From assembly GCA_027257055.1 (NCBI GenBank), contig JAPVLO010000007.1:4588001-4652000 (forward strand): a stretch of 64,000 bases of DNA, in the 5' to 3' direction. This DNA comes from Cephalopachus bancanus. Lineage: Eukaryota; Chordata; Mammalia; Primates; Tarsiidae. The notes under the pieces were generated by a model. That model ran no database searches. It was given only the letters and a program-made list of their open reading frames with translations, and was not told where the DNA came from. Within the stretch, counting starts at the first letter, position 1, and every line of letters starts with the position of its first letter. Made by a program: the position numbers and the translations under genes. This document shows positions 10,665 to 21,900 of this stretch, one piece after another.

Positions 10665-10805
10665 TCACTAGGGCCACCAGATAGGACATGAGACAGTTAC
10701 ATTTGAATTTCAGATTCACGGCAGGTCATGCCTGAGTGTAGGGATGTCCATGAGCCGTGCTGTTTGTTGTGAATTAAAATTCAAATCTAACAGGCATCCC
10801 CATCT
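10665..10805. mobile_element. Palindromic DNA-transposon (MITE-like) remnant
   Basis: The two ends are diverged inverted repeats: TTACATTTGAATTTCAGATT near 10697 and AATTAAAATTCAAATCTAAC near 10772. This resembles known mammalian non-autonomous DNA transposons. The family is not named. Confidence 0.45.
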
Positions 10806-12009
10806 GGGCGATTCTGGCCCTTTCCTCTCCTACCCCGAAGGCCCTTGCTGACAGGGACCCGTGGGCGCTGTTCCAAGGCACCATTGAGCTCTCTGGAAAG
10901 AAGAGGGATTGGGCTGGGGCTGCCTGCGGCCTGGACTCTGGCACCTGGAGAGGCGCCCAGCCTTCAAGACCACAGCACTCTGCCCTGCTGGGATCCTGGG
11001 TATCACCTGAGGCCTTGTGAGCCCAGAGGGCTCCAGACAGGGAAGGCATCTGACCTGGGTCCTGTGGGGGCTGGAGTAAATGTCTTCAGATCCCAGGCTA
11101 GGACAGTACCGGCCCCTGATCAATAGACACCCCCATCCCCACCCCAACACTGAGTGACCATCCAGGCCACAGTCAGTCCTGCCCCCTGAGGGCCATAACA
11201 GGTGGAGTGACTTCCCAGCTCTGGGAAAACACAGAGAGACCCACTGGTGTCCACTGATTTTTTGCAAAGAAAGATTGTTTTCCCCTGAGGAACCAGATGA
11301 CTGCAAGAAAAACCATCAGGTAGCCCTGTTTGCCAGCAGCCCTGTCCCCATCACCTGCTCTCGGCCCTGGGGTGTCATGGTCCCCAACAGCTGTTATACC
11401 CTCCAGTTCGGCGGCCTGTGGGCGTTGGGTTGTGAGGTCCTGGTGACAAGGCCATTGCCTCTCCCTGGCCTGGGTGGCCACTCTCACCAGGCTGAGGAAC
11501 CAGGGCCAAGGGTCCTCTGCTCCGTCCACCCCCTCTTGGAAGTGGAAAGCCTGGCATTGGGTCGGGGATGATGGCTAGGCCTGTGCTAGCAGGGAGAACA
11601 TGAGTGATTCCTCCAGTGGGCAGAGTGGGCCGCCGGTGTGGCCTCTACTGTGTGGCCCTGAGGAAGGTATCCCCAGAGTCCGGGATCCTCAACAGCAAAA
11701 TAGCCCAGGAGGGAGGTCCATGCAGACCTCTCACACCAAGGGTGTGCAGGCTGCAGACGGATTCACATGTCCACTCAGCCTCCTGTTCAAGCTCCAGTGG
11801 CTTGCATTGGGGTCTTGGGTGGGGCAGGCCGGGATGCACAGCCTGGGGCCTCTGGGGAGTAGCATCTCCCTGTCTCCATGCTCTGTTTACCTGGAGCCTT
11901 TGTAGACCCACCCGCCGACAGAGACCCCAGTGCCCACCTGCTTCCCTTGCGAGAGCATAGGGCAGTGTCCTGCAAGCCCACATGTCCATGCCATGGCCGC
12001 ACCCAGAGC

Positions 12010-12190
12010 CCGCCTCACCTGCCCTGGCGTGTGTGTTCCATGCAATTTTTCTTACTGTGATAAAACTGACCATTTGGGTGTCCAGTTTGGTAGTGCCAAG
12101 CACATTCGCACTGCTGTGCACTGGCACCCCATCCATCTCCAGAACTGTCGTCTTCCCAAGTTGACACTTGTCCATTAAACATGAAGCTCT
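12010..12190 (+). mobile_element. Old LINE-1-like 3' fragment
   Basis: The segment has the familiar order 'ACTGACCATTTGGGTGT', 'TGTGCACTGGCACCCCATCC', 'ATCTCCAGAACTGTCGTCTT', 'CCATTAAAC' typical of ancient mammalian L1 3' regions. It is strongly diverged. Confidence 0.55.
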
Positions 12191-13064
12191 ATGGGGCTTT
12201 TCCATCTGCCAATCACGGCTCCCATCAGAACTCAGAGCAGTCCATCTGAGGACCCTGGCGCTGTTCCTTATGGCCACAGCCATCTCCACCCACCGCCCTC
12301 CTCCACCTCTGACACACTAGTCTGTTTTGCAACCCGCCGTTGTCCTCTCTAGAAGGGCCCGCAGATGAGCCGTCATCTGTGACCTCCCAACACAGCTTCC
12401 CTGGGCCGAGCCCCCCACGGTCTGTGGGTGGTGGAGCCTCCAGAGCGCACTCTGGTCATGGCCAAGTATTCACTGTATCCCTGAGTGCGTCTTACTGGCA
12501 GTCATTTGAGCTTGTACCCAACACGTGTGTCTACCTGAAGCTCATGTTTCTTCAGCACAGGTGGCCTCTGCCCCCCTCCCAGGGCCAGCGCTGCCCAGAC
12601 ACAAGGCCTACCTTCAAGGTGCACATCGGGGCGATTGCTGGGAGAGGCCGTGGTGGGGCTGCTCTTGGCTTTCCGACCGAGGGCATTTCACAGGGTATTT
12701 AGGGAGGGTACCTGGGGCACAGATCAGGCGCACAAAGCCCTGAGGCCAGAAATGCCCTTGGTAGCTGAGAAACAGGAGGGACAGTCGAGGCGGGCCCTAT
12801 AGGAACCTGGGGCTTAGCTCCCAGTGAAGTAGGCAGCCATGTGGGAGGACCCGGGACCCGGGCACAGGCAAGGAGACCTGCTGGCAGGCCACCGCCAGCA
12901 TCTGGGGGAGAGGCGAGGTGCTAGGTGTGGCAGGTTCTGGGTGGTTCTGGGGGCCGAGCTGACACTGGTGTGGATGAGGAGGGGGCGGAAGTAAAGGGCG
13001 CGTGGATGACTGAGTCAGAACATCACACACACTCTAAAGTGCACACAACGTCAGAACAGAAAGT

Positions 13065-13235
13065 GGCACTGCAAGGCCACACGGTGTACCCCCAAATACA
13101 TGTCCCTCCAGAACCCCAGAATACAACCTTACTTGGAAATGGGTCTTTGTGAGCAGAATTAGTCAGGAATCTCAAGATGTGGTCATCCTGGGTGTCAAGG
13201 GGGCCCAAGTCCAGTGACTGTCTTTCAAAAGATGG
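13065..13235 (+). mobile_element. Old interspersed repeat (family not named), copy 1 of 3
   Basis: CCCCAAATACATGTCCCTCC, ACCTTACTTGGAAATGGGTC and TGGTCATCCTGGGTGTCAAG recall a common ancient mammalian repeat. Related copies lie at 42190-42600 and 62275-62695. I do not assign a family. Confidence 0.5.
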
Positions 13236-14954
13236 GAGGGAAGACGGGGCGTGAGGGTGGGGCCAGGAAGAGTGTGGCCCTCTCACGAAGAGAACCAGCT
13301 TGCCATTTGAACCCCCGGTCAGCAGCACTGGGTTGCAGCAGCCCTGGGAGGCTGATCTGCATTAGACACACAATTTTAGAGCGGGGCACTGGGTTCTTCC
13401 TGGGCAGGGCAGGGCCTGCTTGCCTGTGTCCAGGCAGAGAGCCTTGGGCCTTGGGCACTGGGCTCCCTCCACCTGGGCTGCCTGCCCAGATGCAAGGATG
13501 GCCAAGCCGGCCTTGGGGGATCAGCGTTTCCAGGCTGGCTGGGACCTGTGGGGTACCAGCTGGAGGAGTGCACTCTAGACCTCCGCACAACTGCCCCAGA
13601 CCGGAACACCCCATGATGCACTATGCTGCAAGGTTGGTTGTCTGGACAGCTTGTCCTGGCTCCTCACCTGCCAGGCCAGTTCGGCTGGGCACAGGTCAGA
13701 TGCTGATGGGTCCTAGGATGTGGAGGGGAAGCTGCCAGGCCCGAGTCACAGAAAACACATGTTGGCCAGGGATGTCACAGGACAGCCAGGAGATATGGGT
13801 GGGAGACAAGCCCACCTCCAGGGGATCTCAAGAACCCAAGGCTACCTGCAGGGAAGATAAGCACTGCCCAGGGCTCGTGTCTGCTCGGGTGAAACCTGCA
13901 TTCTTTTTTTCTCTGAGTTGGAGTGAGCGCCACTCCTGGTCCTATGACGAGCACACCAACCCCCCAAGGCTCTCCCACTTCCCTAGACAGGGTGAGCGTC
14001 TGTTCCCACCACAGCCCTGCTAACCTGATAGGCAAGGATGAGGCAGACAGGAACCTGCAGGTAAAGGCACCATGCAGGGCTGGAGCTGGGAACTTAATCC
14101 TCCATCTACAGATCTGTTTCAGGAAAGGCCAGGATACCTCCAAGGCAGACACCCGGTGAACCAGCTACAGGGTGACAACCCACAGCAGGGCCTGAGCCTG
14201 AGGGATCATTGGGGCGCCTTGCCCGCCAACCCCAAGAGGCAGCAGATTCAGAGGGAATGAGAGGCTGAGGACCCAAGGGAAACATCCAGGAAGGGCCGCC
14301 AGACTGCTGAAGCACCCAGAAAATATCACCAACTGTGGGAACAGAGGCAAACTGACAGGGCGTACCAGCCCTGGAAAGATAGGGGCGCCAGGCCACAGCA
14401 CACAGACGTCTTCCTTGGGCAGAACCCACCCTTGAGAAGTCCACCTAGGCGGTGGCTAGGGTGTTTGTATTAAGGATCGCTCCCGGCAGGAACACTGAAA
14501 AGAGGGGCACATGGCTGCTGGCTGGGCCAGGGAGACCAACAGGCCACCTTTTACTAGGATGGGGCTGCTGCTCCCCATTGTCTCCTGCACTGCTGGTCTT
14601 CTGGGATTTCAAGCAGGAGAAACCCACGTGGCCTGACCCCAGCCAATGTCCTGAACCCATCCCCAGCATTTCCCAGTCTCTGGGGCAGGTCTGGAGCTGC
14701 TGCGGGTATAGCCAAGATAGCAACCTGCTCCCCAGGAAGCCCCAGCACCCACCAGGGCTGACAGCAGGAGGGCAGGCCCACACCACTGGTACCTGACTCA
14801 GACACAGCCCAGACCTCCATGTAACCTGCTAGGAGAGATGACTCCCCTCTGCTTATAGGAGATGGCTAGGAGACAGAGCCCAGGGATGGCAGGTTGACCA
14901 GTAGGGCCTGGGGCGAGGGGGAGGGGGAGGGGACGGCTGGGGGGCTTCTTTTTG

Positions 14955-15095
14955 GGGTGATGAAAATGTTCCAAAATTAGATAGTGGTTATGGCTACACA
15001 ACCTTCCAAATATTCTAAAATAACACTGGACTGTGCACTTAAGTGGTGAATTTTATGGTATGTGAATTATATATCTCAATTAAAAAAGACTGGCA
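14955..15095 (+). mobile_element. LINE-1 (L1M type) 3' end
   Basis: GATGAAAATGTTCCAAAATT, then TGTGCACTTAAGTGGTGAAT and TTTTATGGTATGTGAATTAT before an A-rich tail is the characteristic 3' UTR end of old L1M elements in sense orientation. Confidence 0.7.
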
Positions 15096-16903
15096 AAATG
15101 TGTTTCTAAAACAAAAGACAGAAGCCAGAAAAATCTAATGGAGAAGCTGAGTCTAGCTTTACCTTCCCAAATGAGAATAGAATGCCAGAGAGAAAAGTCA
15201 TCATCTGGACATGACGTCAAGTACCTTCTGTGTGGTGGAGGTGTCTAGGGCTTTCCACTGTCAGGAAAGTTCCAGGCACCCTCAGCAACTGCAACTCCAC
15301 AGAGGCGGATGAAATTTCAGTGAAGGACACACAGCAAGACCCCAGAACATGGTCTGATGAGTCAGGAAGAACAGGTCTGCAGCCCATAGGAGGCTGGACT
15401 GCGCTCTGTAAAGGGCCAGTGGGAAGCACTGGGGGCCCCTCCAGGGCACAGGCCAGCACCAAGATGAAAGCCACTGATAATTAACGCTCTCAGGCCTGGT
15501 TCGACTCCACAGAATCCTTTGTGGTGGCAGAAAGAAAGCATATAGATGCAAAACCCATCCTAGCTCCTAGAAGCCAAGGACCTTTGAAATGGTAAGACGC
15601 TGGAATAAGGCCGGTAAAAGGACACTCCTGTTCTGGCTGCAGATTTGATAGGAGATCAAACAGAGTTGCTCTGAGAGTCGAGGCCCACTGCCTGGCACAG
15701 GTCCCGCTCCGCATGCAAGGCAGCCGCCTGGGATCCTCGGGGCTAATGTCACCTGCAGCAGTTATGTCTTCCAAAGGGCCTGGGGTCCCCCTGTCACCCG
15801 CTACATCTTTTCGTCGCCTCCATGTTCTTTCCTAAGGGCTCTTGGGGACACGGCAGAGACATGAGATGGGGGGGCCTTCCACTGCACAGATGGGTAGCCA
15901 CAGAGCTGGCCTCTACCTCCAGCTCATCTACAGTTTGGGGAGGCACCCAGGTGTGGCTGTGGCCATCAAGACTCAACAACAGAGATTGAAACCTCAGAAA
16001 GAGGCAGCGGCTTCTGGAGTGCAACAGCCCTAGGAGCCAACCCAGGCTCTCAGCTGCCATCCAGCCTTGGGAAGGCTGGGGGCATTTTCACAGGGTCATG
16101 GACACCCTGGTGACCGCCTAGCCTGGTGCAAGGGCTCCCTGCAAATTTCCACGAGGGAGCCAAGTGGCGTTCAGCATTGCGGTGCCGGCACCCAACCCCT
16201 GCCCTCTCCTTCCACACCTGCTCACACACACCCTGTTGGAACAGTGCCACGACCCCGCGCCTGCAGAGAGATGAGCCAGGGCCGCGTGACCTGCATCCAA
16301 TATTAGAAGCATTCAGTCGTGAAGCCCAGGCCTCCCAGTACTCAGATTCCAGAGTAGAGTGCAGTTCTGGAAACAGGAAGGAGCCGGCCTCAGCTCTTCC
16401 TAGATGCTGACACTGGAGGGGTGGGGTGGCCATCCCTGCTCCCTGATCCCACCCTCATGCAGCAGAGCAGCCCCTGAGAGGCCAGTCTTGGGTCCGTGGT
16501 GCCTAGGGTTGCTGGGTAGCTGGATAGCCTGGTCCCCTTGGAATCCAGAGCGTGGCCCCTGTGACAGGCCATGAAGACATGCAGGTGCAGCGCCTTTCCA
16601 AGCTCACCCATGAGGCCACCATGTGGGGGAACCAGACAGTACCCGTCAGCAGCAGACCCATCCCCCTAATCGGGGTGTTAATGAGCACAAATGAGTCAGC
16701 ACACTGGCAAGTGCAGAAACACTGGGCAAAGGTGGGGTCAGGTAGCACGGAATGTTCCATCACCCAAGGGAACCCCAGGCCAGAGGTGGGGCACCTGGAG
16801 GCCAGGATGATGCAGCCAGGTGTGGCACTCCAATGTTTCCAAGGCACTTTCCTTTAGACGAGGCCCGACCACCTCACAGTCAGGTCTGCTCGGGCCATGC
16901 CCA
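15096..16903. other. MTG2: MTG2 downstream region and probable 3' UTR
   Basis: The 3' UTR of MTG2 must occupy the right part of this stretch on the - strand, but I see no AATAAA (TTTATT on +) between the stop codon at 16904 and about 15100. The transcript may use a variant signal; its end is unresolved. No other gene was recognised. Confidence 0.45.
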
Positions 16904-17298
16904 CTACCACCTGAGAGGCTGGTGGCCCCGGCCCAGTTCGGCCTGTGTGTCAGCGTCATGCAGCTCCTTCAGGCGCTCCAGCAGCAGTTCCAGGTTCTCC
17001 CCAGTCACTGCCGACAGCGCGATGACCTTGCACCCCAAGCGGGTCTGGAGCTGGGATAGGTGGGCTCGGGCCTGTGGGAGGTCAATCTTGTTGCCAACAA
17101 TGGCGTGGGGTCTCTCCGACAGGCCTTCCTGGTACTTTTCCAGCTCAAACTTCAAGTCCTCGAGTTGTGTCCACGGCTCCGGCAGGCACAGGTCCAGCAC
17201 AAACAGCAGGAGGCGGCAGCGCTCAATATGGCGGAGGAAGGCCAGGCCCAGGCCCCGGTTCTGGTGGGCACCGCGGACCAGGCCGGGGATGTCGGCCA
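16904..17298 (-). CDS. MTG2: MTG2 exon 7 (terminal coding exon)
   Basis: The acceptor (CAG on -) lies at 17301-17299 and the stop codon is at 16906-16904. It encodes ADIPG (switch II/G3), NKID and SAVTGEN to the C-terminal QPLRW. Its first two bases complete a Val codon begun in the preceding exon. Confidence 0.96.
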
Positions 17299-18864
17299 CT
17301 GTGGGAGACATGGGGTGGTCAGCCCCAGCACCGGGGATGCAGGGAGGGAGCCCCGGAGCCACCTTGGAGGGCAGACTGCTAAATTCTAAGACGTTCCTCT
17401 CCAGGAACACCTGGGAACAGGAGCCGCCTCACACGTTGGTTGTTCACAGGGCCCCACTGTGCAAGGAATCTCAGCTTCATTCTGCAAAATGCTTTGAAAT
17501 ATTTGGGTGACAGGCATGATGATAGATCAATCTAATAAGAAATCCTGAACACATTCTTGTGTCTCTGGCTTCAAAACTGATTTTAAAAGGGGGAAATGGC
17601 TCCCTGTACTCTGTTAATAATTTGATTACTGATAGAAATTAATATAGAGTACTTTGCAAATATAAAGTGCTATACAAATAACCTTGCCAGCAGGCTTACT
17701 ATTTTTAATGGGTACATTATCTTCTGGGAAAAAGTTTCATTCTCTCAAATGGCACAGGAAAAGCTTTTAAATCACATGCTGTCTACATGACTGGTGCTGC
17801 CACACTCCCAAGGAATGAAAGACGAAAACAAATGCAGAGAGGGAGAAGAAGCGACATCCTCAGGGCTGAACCTGCACTCTGGGTTCTGGATTGTGATGGG
17901 CGGGGTGGGCTGGGAACCTGACTTTGATAGAATAGACTCACTACAATTGTTTAAATTAGGAAAAACAAGCCGGGCTTGGTGGCTCAGCCTGTAACCCCGT
18001 GCCTTGGGAGGCCAAGGTGAGTGGATTGCCTGAGCCCGCGGGTTCGAGACCCACCTGGGCAACTTGGCGAGACCTCATCTCTACAATAAATAAAAAATTG
18101 GCCGGGCATGGTAGCGCGTACCTGTAGTTCTAGCTACTTGGAAGGCTGAGGCGGAAGGGTCGCCGGAACCCAGCAGGTCGAGGCTGCGATGGCCGGGAGC
18201 GGCCACTGCACTCTAGTCTGGGCGACAGAATGAGACTCCAACTCAAAAAAATAAAAATAAAATGTATCAGTGTTTTTCCTTTTTTTTTTGAGTTGGAGTC
18301 TCACTCTGTCGCCCAGACTGGAGTGCAGTGGTCGCTCCCGGCCACCGCAGCCTCGACCTGCTGGGCTCCGACGATCCTTCCGCCTCAGCCTTCCAAGCAG
18401 CCGGAACTACAGGTGCGCTCTACCACGCCCGGCTAATTTTTGATTTATTATAGAGATGAGGTCTTGCCAACTTGCCCAGGCGAGTCTCGAACCCGCGGGC
18501 TCAGGCGATCCACTCACCTCAGCCTCCCAAAGGCGTGGGGTTACAGGCTGAGCCACTGAGCCTGTCTCACATTTTATTTTTTGAGTCAGAGTCTCACTCT
18601 GTCACCCAAGCTGTAGTGCAATGGTGCTATCACAGTTCACTGAAGCCTTGACCTCCTAGGCTCAGCCTCCTTCAGCCTCCCAAGCAGTTAGGACTACAGG
18701 TGCACACCACCATACCTGGCTAATTTGATTTTTTTGTAGAGACGGGGTCTCACTATGCGGTCTAGTCTGGTCTCGAATTCCTGGGCTCAAGCCATCCTCC
18801 CACCTTGGCCTCCCAATGTGCTGGGATTGCAGGCGTGAGCCACTAAACCCCAGTAACACTGCTA

Positions 18865-18901
<37 letters not shown>

Positions 18902-21900
18902 AGAAAGCACGATTTACTGAGGACAGAAAAGCTCCCACATGGGAGGGGACCTGAAGGGGTTGCCCCAACACTGCTACATTTTAAACAGGAGCTAAGTTTA
19001 AGATTTACATAATTATTTTCCCAAGCGACTTGCATGTAAACCTAACCTCTGGACAGGATTTTGGAGTCCTACCTGCTACTTGGTGGTGGTCTTCGTAGTG
19101 GACGATCCCCACGTGCGGGTTCAAGGTGGTGAATGGGTACGAGGCCACCGCGGGTCTTGCATTTGAAATGGCCCGGAGGAGTGAGGATTTCCCTGCATTG
19201 GGGAATCCCACCTGGATGAGAGAGTGAGGAGCATCACAGAACACGGAAGCAGGTGCCTGAGACGGGAGGCAAGGTCAGGTCAGGGCTGAGGGGGAGCTGG
19301 GGAAGTGTTCTAGGCCAGCAGTAGGTCCCATCAGGGACCAGGGACACTTACCATCCCGGCGTGGGCCACCGTCTTGAGCTCCAGGTAGAGCACCCGTTCC
19401 TGCCCCAACTGCCCCGGGGTACAGGTCACAGGGGCGCGGTTGTCATTGGCCAGGAAGAAGCGGTTGCCCTTTCCTCCTTCCCCGCCCAGCGCAGCAACAT
19501 ACTCATCACCTGGGCGAGACAGGTCAGCTACGATCTCATCCCCTTCCTTGACCAATGTGCCCATGGGGACCTGGAACATAGCATGGCGTCTGTCAGGCCT
19601 ATTTCCTCGGGGTACAAGCAAAAACTGTGCCCACTCACTCCTTAGTCACATGCGGAAGCAGGGAGGGGGGGTTGGACTGTGCCTGGGGTGGGGCCCCAGC
19701 TTAGACCAGGGAGGCGGGGTTGCACTCATCTCCTCCTCACAGCTCCAGAGCACAAGGAAAAGGCCCCAGACCTCTGGGGAGGTTATGGGGCTGGGTACAC
19801 ACTTTCACACTACAGATATGGTTTTTCAAGGAGTGTTGCTAAGAATTGGGGTAAGCTAAAGTATTGGAAAAAGCTGCTCCCCTAAGAGAAGCATGAACTC
19901 AGCTCATGAAGGACAGGCCTGGGCTGCTGGGTGGTGAGGGCCACTCTCGGTGTGAGGTGGCTCATGGGGCCAAAGTCACAGCAAGAGTTTACTGTGTGGG
20001 TTCCCTCTTTTTGTTTCCTTAGAAACAGGGTCTCACTGTAGCCCAGGCCCAGGCTGGAGTGCAGTGGTACAACCATATAGCTCACTGCAGCCTCAGCCTC
20101 CTGGGTTCAAGAAGTTCTTCTGCCTCAGCCTCCAGAGTAGCTGGGACTATACAGGCATGTGCCATCATACCCAGCTTTTATTTTTTAGAGATGAGGTCCT
20201 GCTATGTTGTCCAGACTGTAGATGGAATTATAGGTGTGCACTACCATGCACGGCTAATTTTCTTCTAATCTTTTATATAGATAGGGTCTTGGTATGTTGC
20301 TCAGGTTGGTCTTGAACTCCTGGCCTTAAGTGATCTTCCTGCCTCAACTTCAAAGTGCCAGGATTATAGGTGTAGCCACTGTGCCTGACCTAGTTCCCTC
20401 TTCATAAAAAAATAACTATTTCATAAGTTTTTACTAGGTCAGATATACACATGGCATAACACTGTACAAAAGCCTCTGTCTAGGCAGCTTTGTTAGGGAG
20501 GCAGAGCTGCTCTCCGCCTGTCTGCCTCCATTTTTACTGCACTATCTGCTGGCTGTGTGCACTGAACCATGGACCCCAGGATCACACCATGGCTCCAGGA
20601 CAGCAGCGGTGCTGGCTCCCGCTGCTTTGGCTTACCCGGATGTAGAGGGTTGCGCCACCTCGCCCAAAGCAGTTCTTCCTGCTGCCATCTTCTCCATCAA
20701 AACCGTGATATCGTGACAGGACGGATGACAGGGACTTGACTTGCTGGTCAACTGAAGGCAGAGCAAGAGCCTCACATCCCTGTGTTGAAGCAACCCTGGC
20801 CCACTGCTACTGTTCTCCTGTCCAGTTCAAGGACCTTAAACACGTGTATGGACCCACATAAGGAAGCTGGGGCAGAAGGAACCAAGCCAGCAACATGATT
20901 TTTTAAAAGCTAAATTCTTATTTTCCTTCAAAAAATACTGTCATTTCTGAAGATTTTACCATTACTCATAATGTCATCATAAATTTAAGAGATGTGACAT
21001 TCTCTGATGATGCCGTGGCTGCTTCTGCCCAGCTCACCAAGTCTTGTGATAAGAGTGTTAACATCATGAAGCTGCCTGGCACTCCCCACACCACCATGGA
21101 TTCCCCCCTGTGACAGGTCCTCTCATGTCACATTCCCTGACAGGAAGCTATCTTTGTGTTCCCAAAATTTAACTAAAACAAAACACATGAGTTACAAAAA
21201 TGCCAAGCACACCTCAGGTATTCGATTCACATGTTATGTACAAACCCAGCCTCAGCTTGCCCAGCTGCCCCAGGGCACGTGCCTCTCAGGATGACATGGC
21301 CACCGCTGCCTCCGTCCCCACCGTCGGGGCCTCCGAACTCCTTGCGGGGTTCGCTATGGAAGCAGCTCGCCCCTGCGCCTCCGCTGCCCCCTCGGACAAG
21401 CACTCTCCGATGGTCCACAAAGTACTTTTTCTGCAGACAGCATAAGGCATCCACATGGCACCAACACTCTGAAATCCTTTCAAGAGCCCAAACCCCACGT
21501 GAAATGTGTCTTTTCTATGATAGTCTATTAAAATGAGAGGCTCATGATATTAATACTGCTAATCTCTCCTAATGTCCAAAGATAAAAACAGCTCCTTTAA
21601 GTCACGAGTATTTGTAGGTATGAAGGTTGGTCACATGGGACATTTGCTTCAAAACAAACTTGGCAGTTGAGTCTACAGAAAACACACCTCATTTGGAAAA
21701 TCTTCCCAATCAAGTGTCTTTACTGCCTTCTTTGTTTTTTTTTTTTTTGAGTTGGAGTCTCACTCTGTCACCCAGCCTGGAGTGCAGTGGTCGCTCCCGG
21801 TCACCGCAGCCTCGACCTCTGGGCTCTGGTGATCCTTCCGCCTCAGCCTTCCGAGTAGCTGGAACTACAGGCGCACGCTACCACACCCGGCTCATTTTGA

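Larger units (their letters stand above)
10263..14950. other. Intergenic, mostly unique
   Basis: No gene was recognised. Recognisable pieces are a palindromic DNA-transposon-like remnant (10665-10805), an L1-like scrap (12010-12190) and an old interspersed repeat (13065-13235). The rest is GC-rich sequence without clear structure. Confidence 0.55.
17299..19072 (-). other. MTG2: MTG2 intron 6
   Basis: This 1.77 kb intron holds one sense and two antisense Alus and a short retroposon with a perfect 16 bp target duplication. The first two Alus form a close inverted pair. The remainder (17300-17968) is AT-richer unique sequence. Confidence 0.9.
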
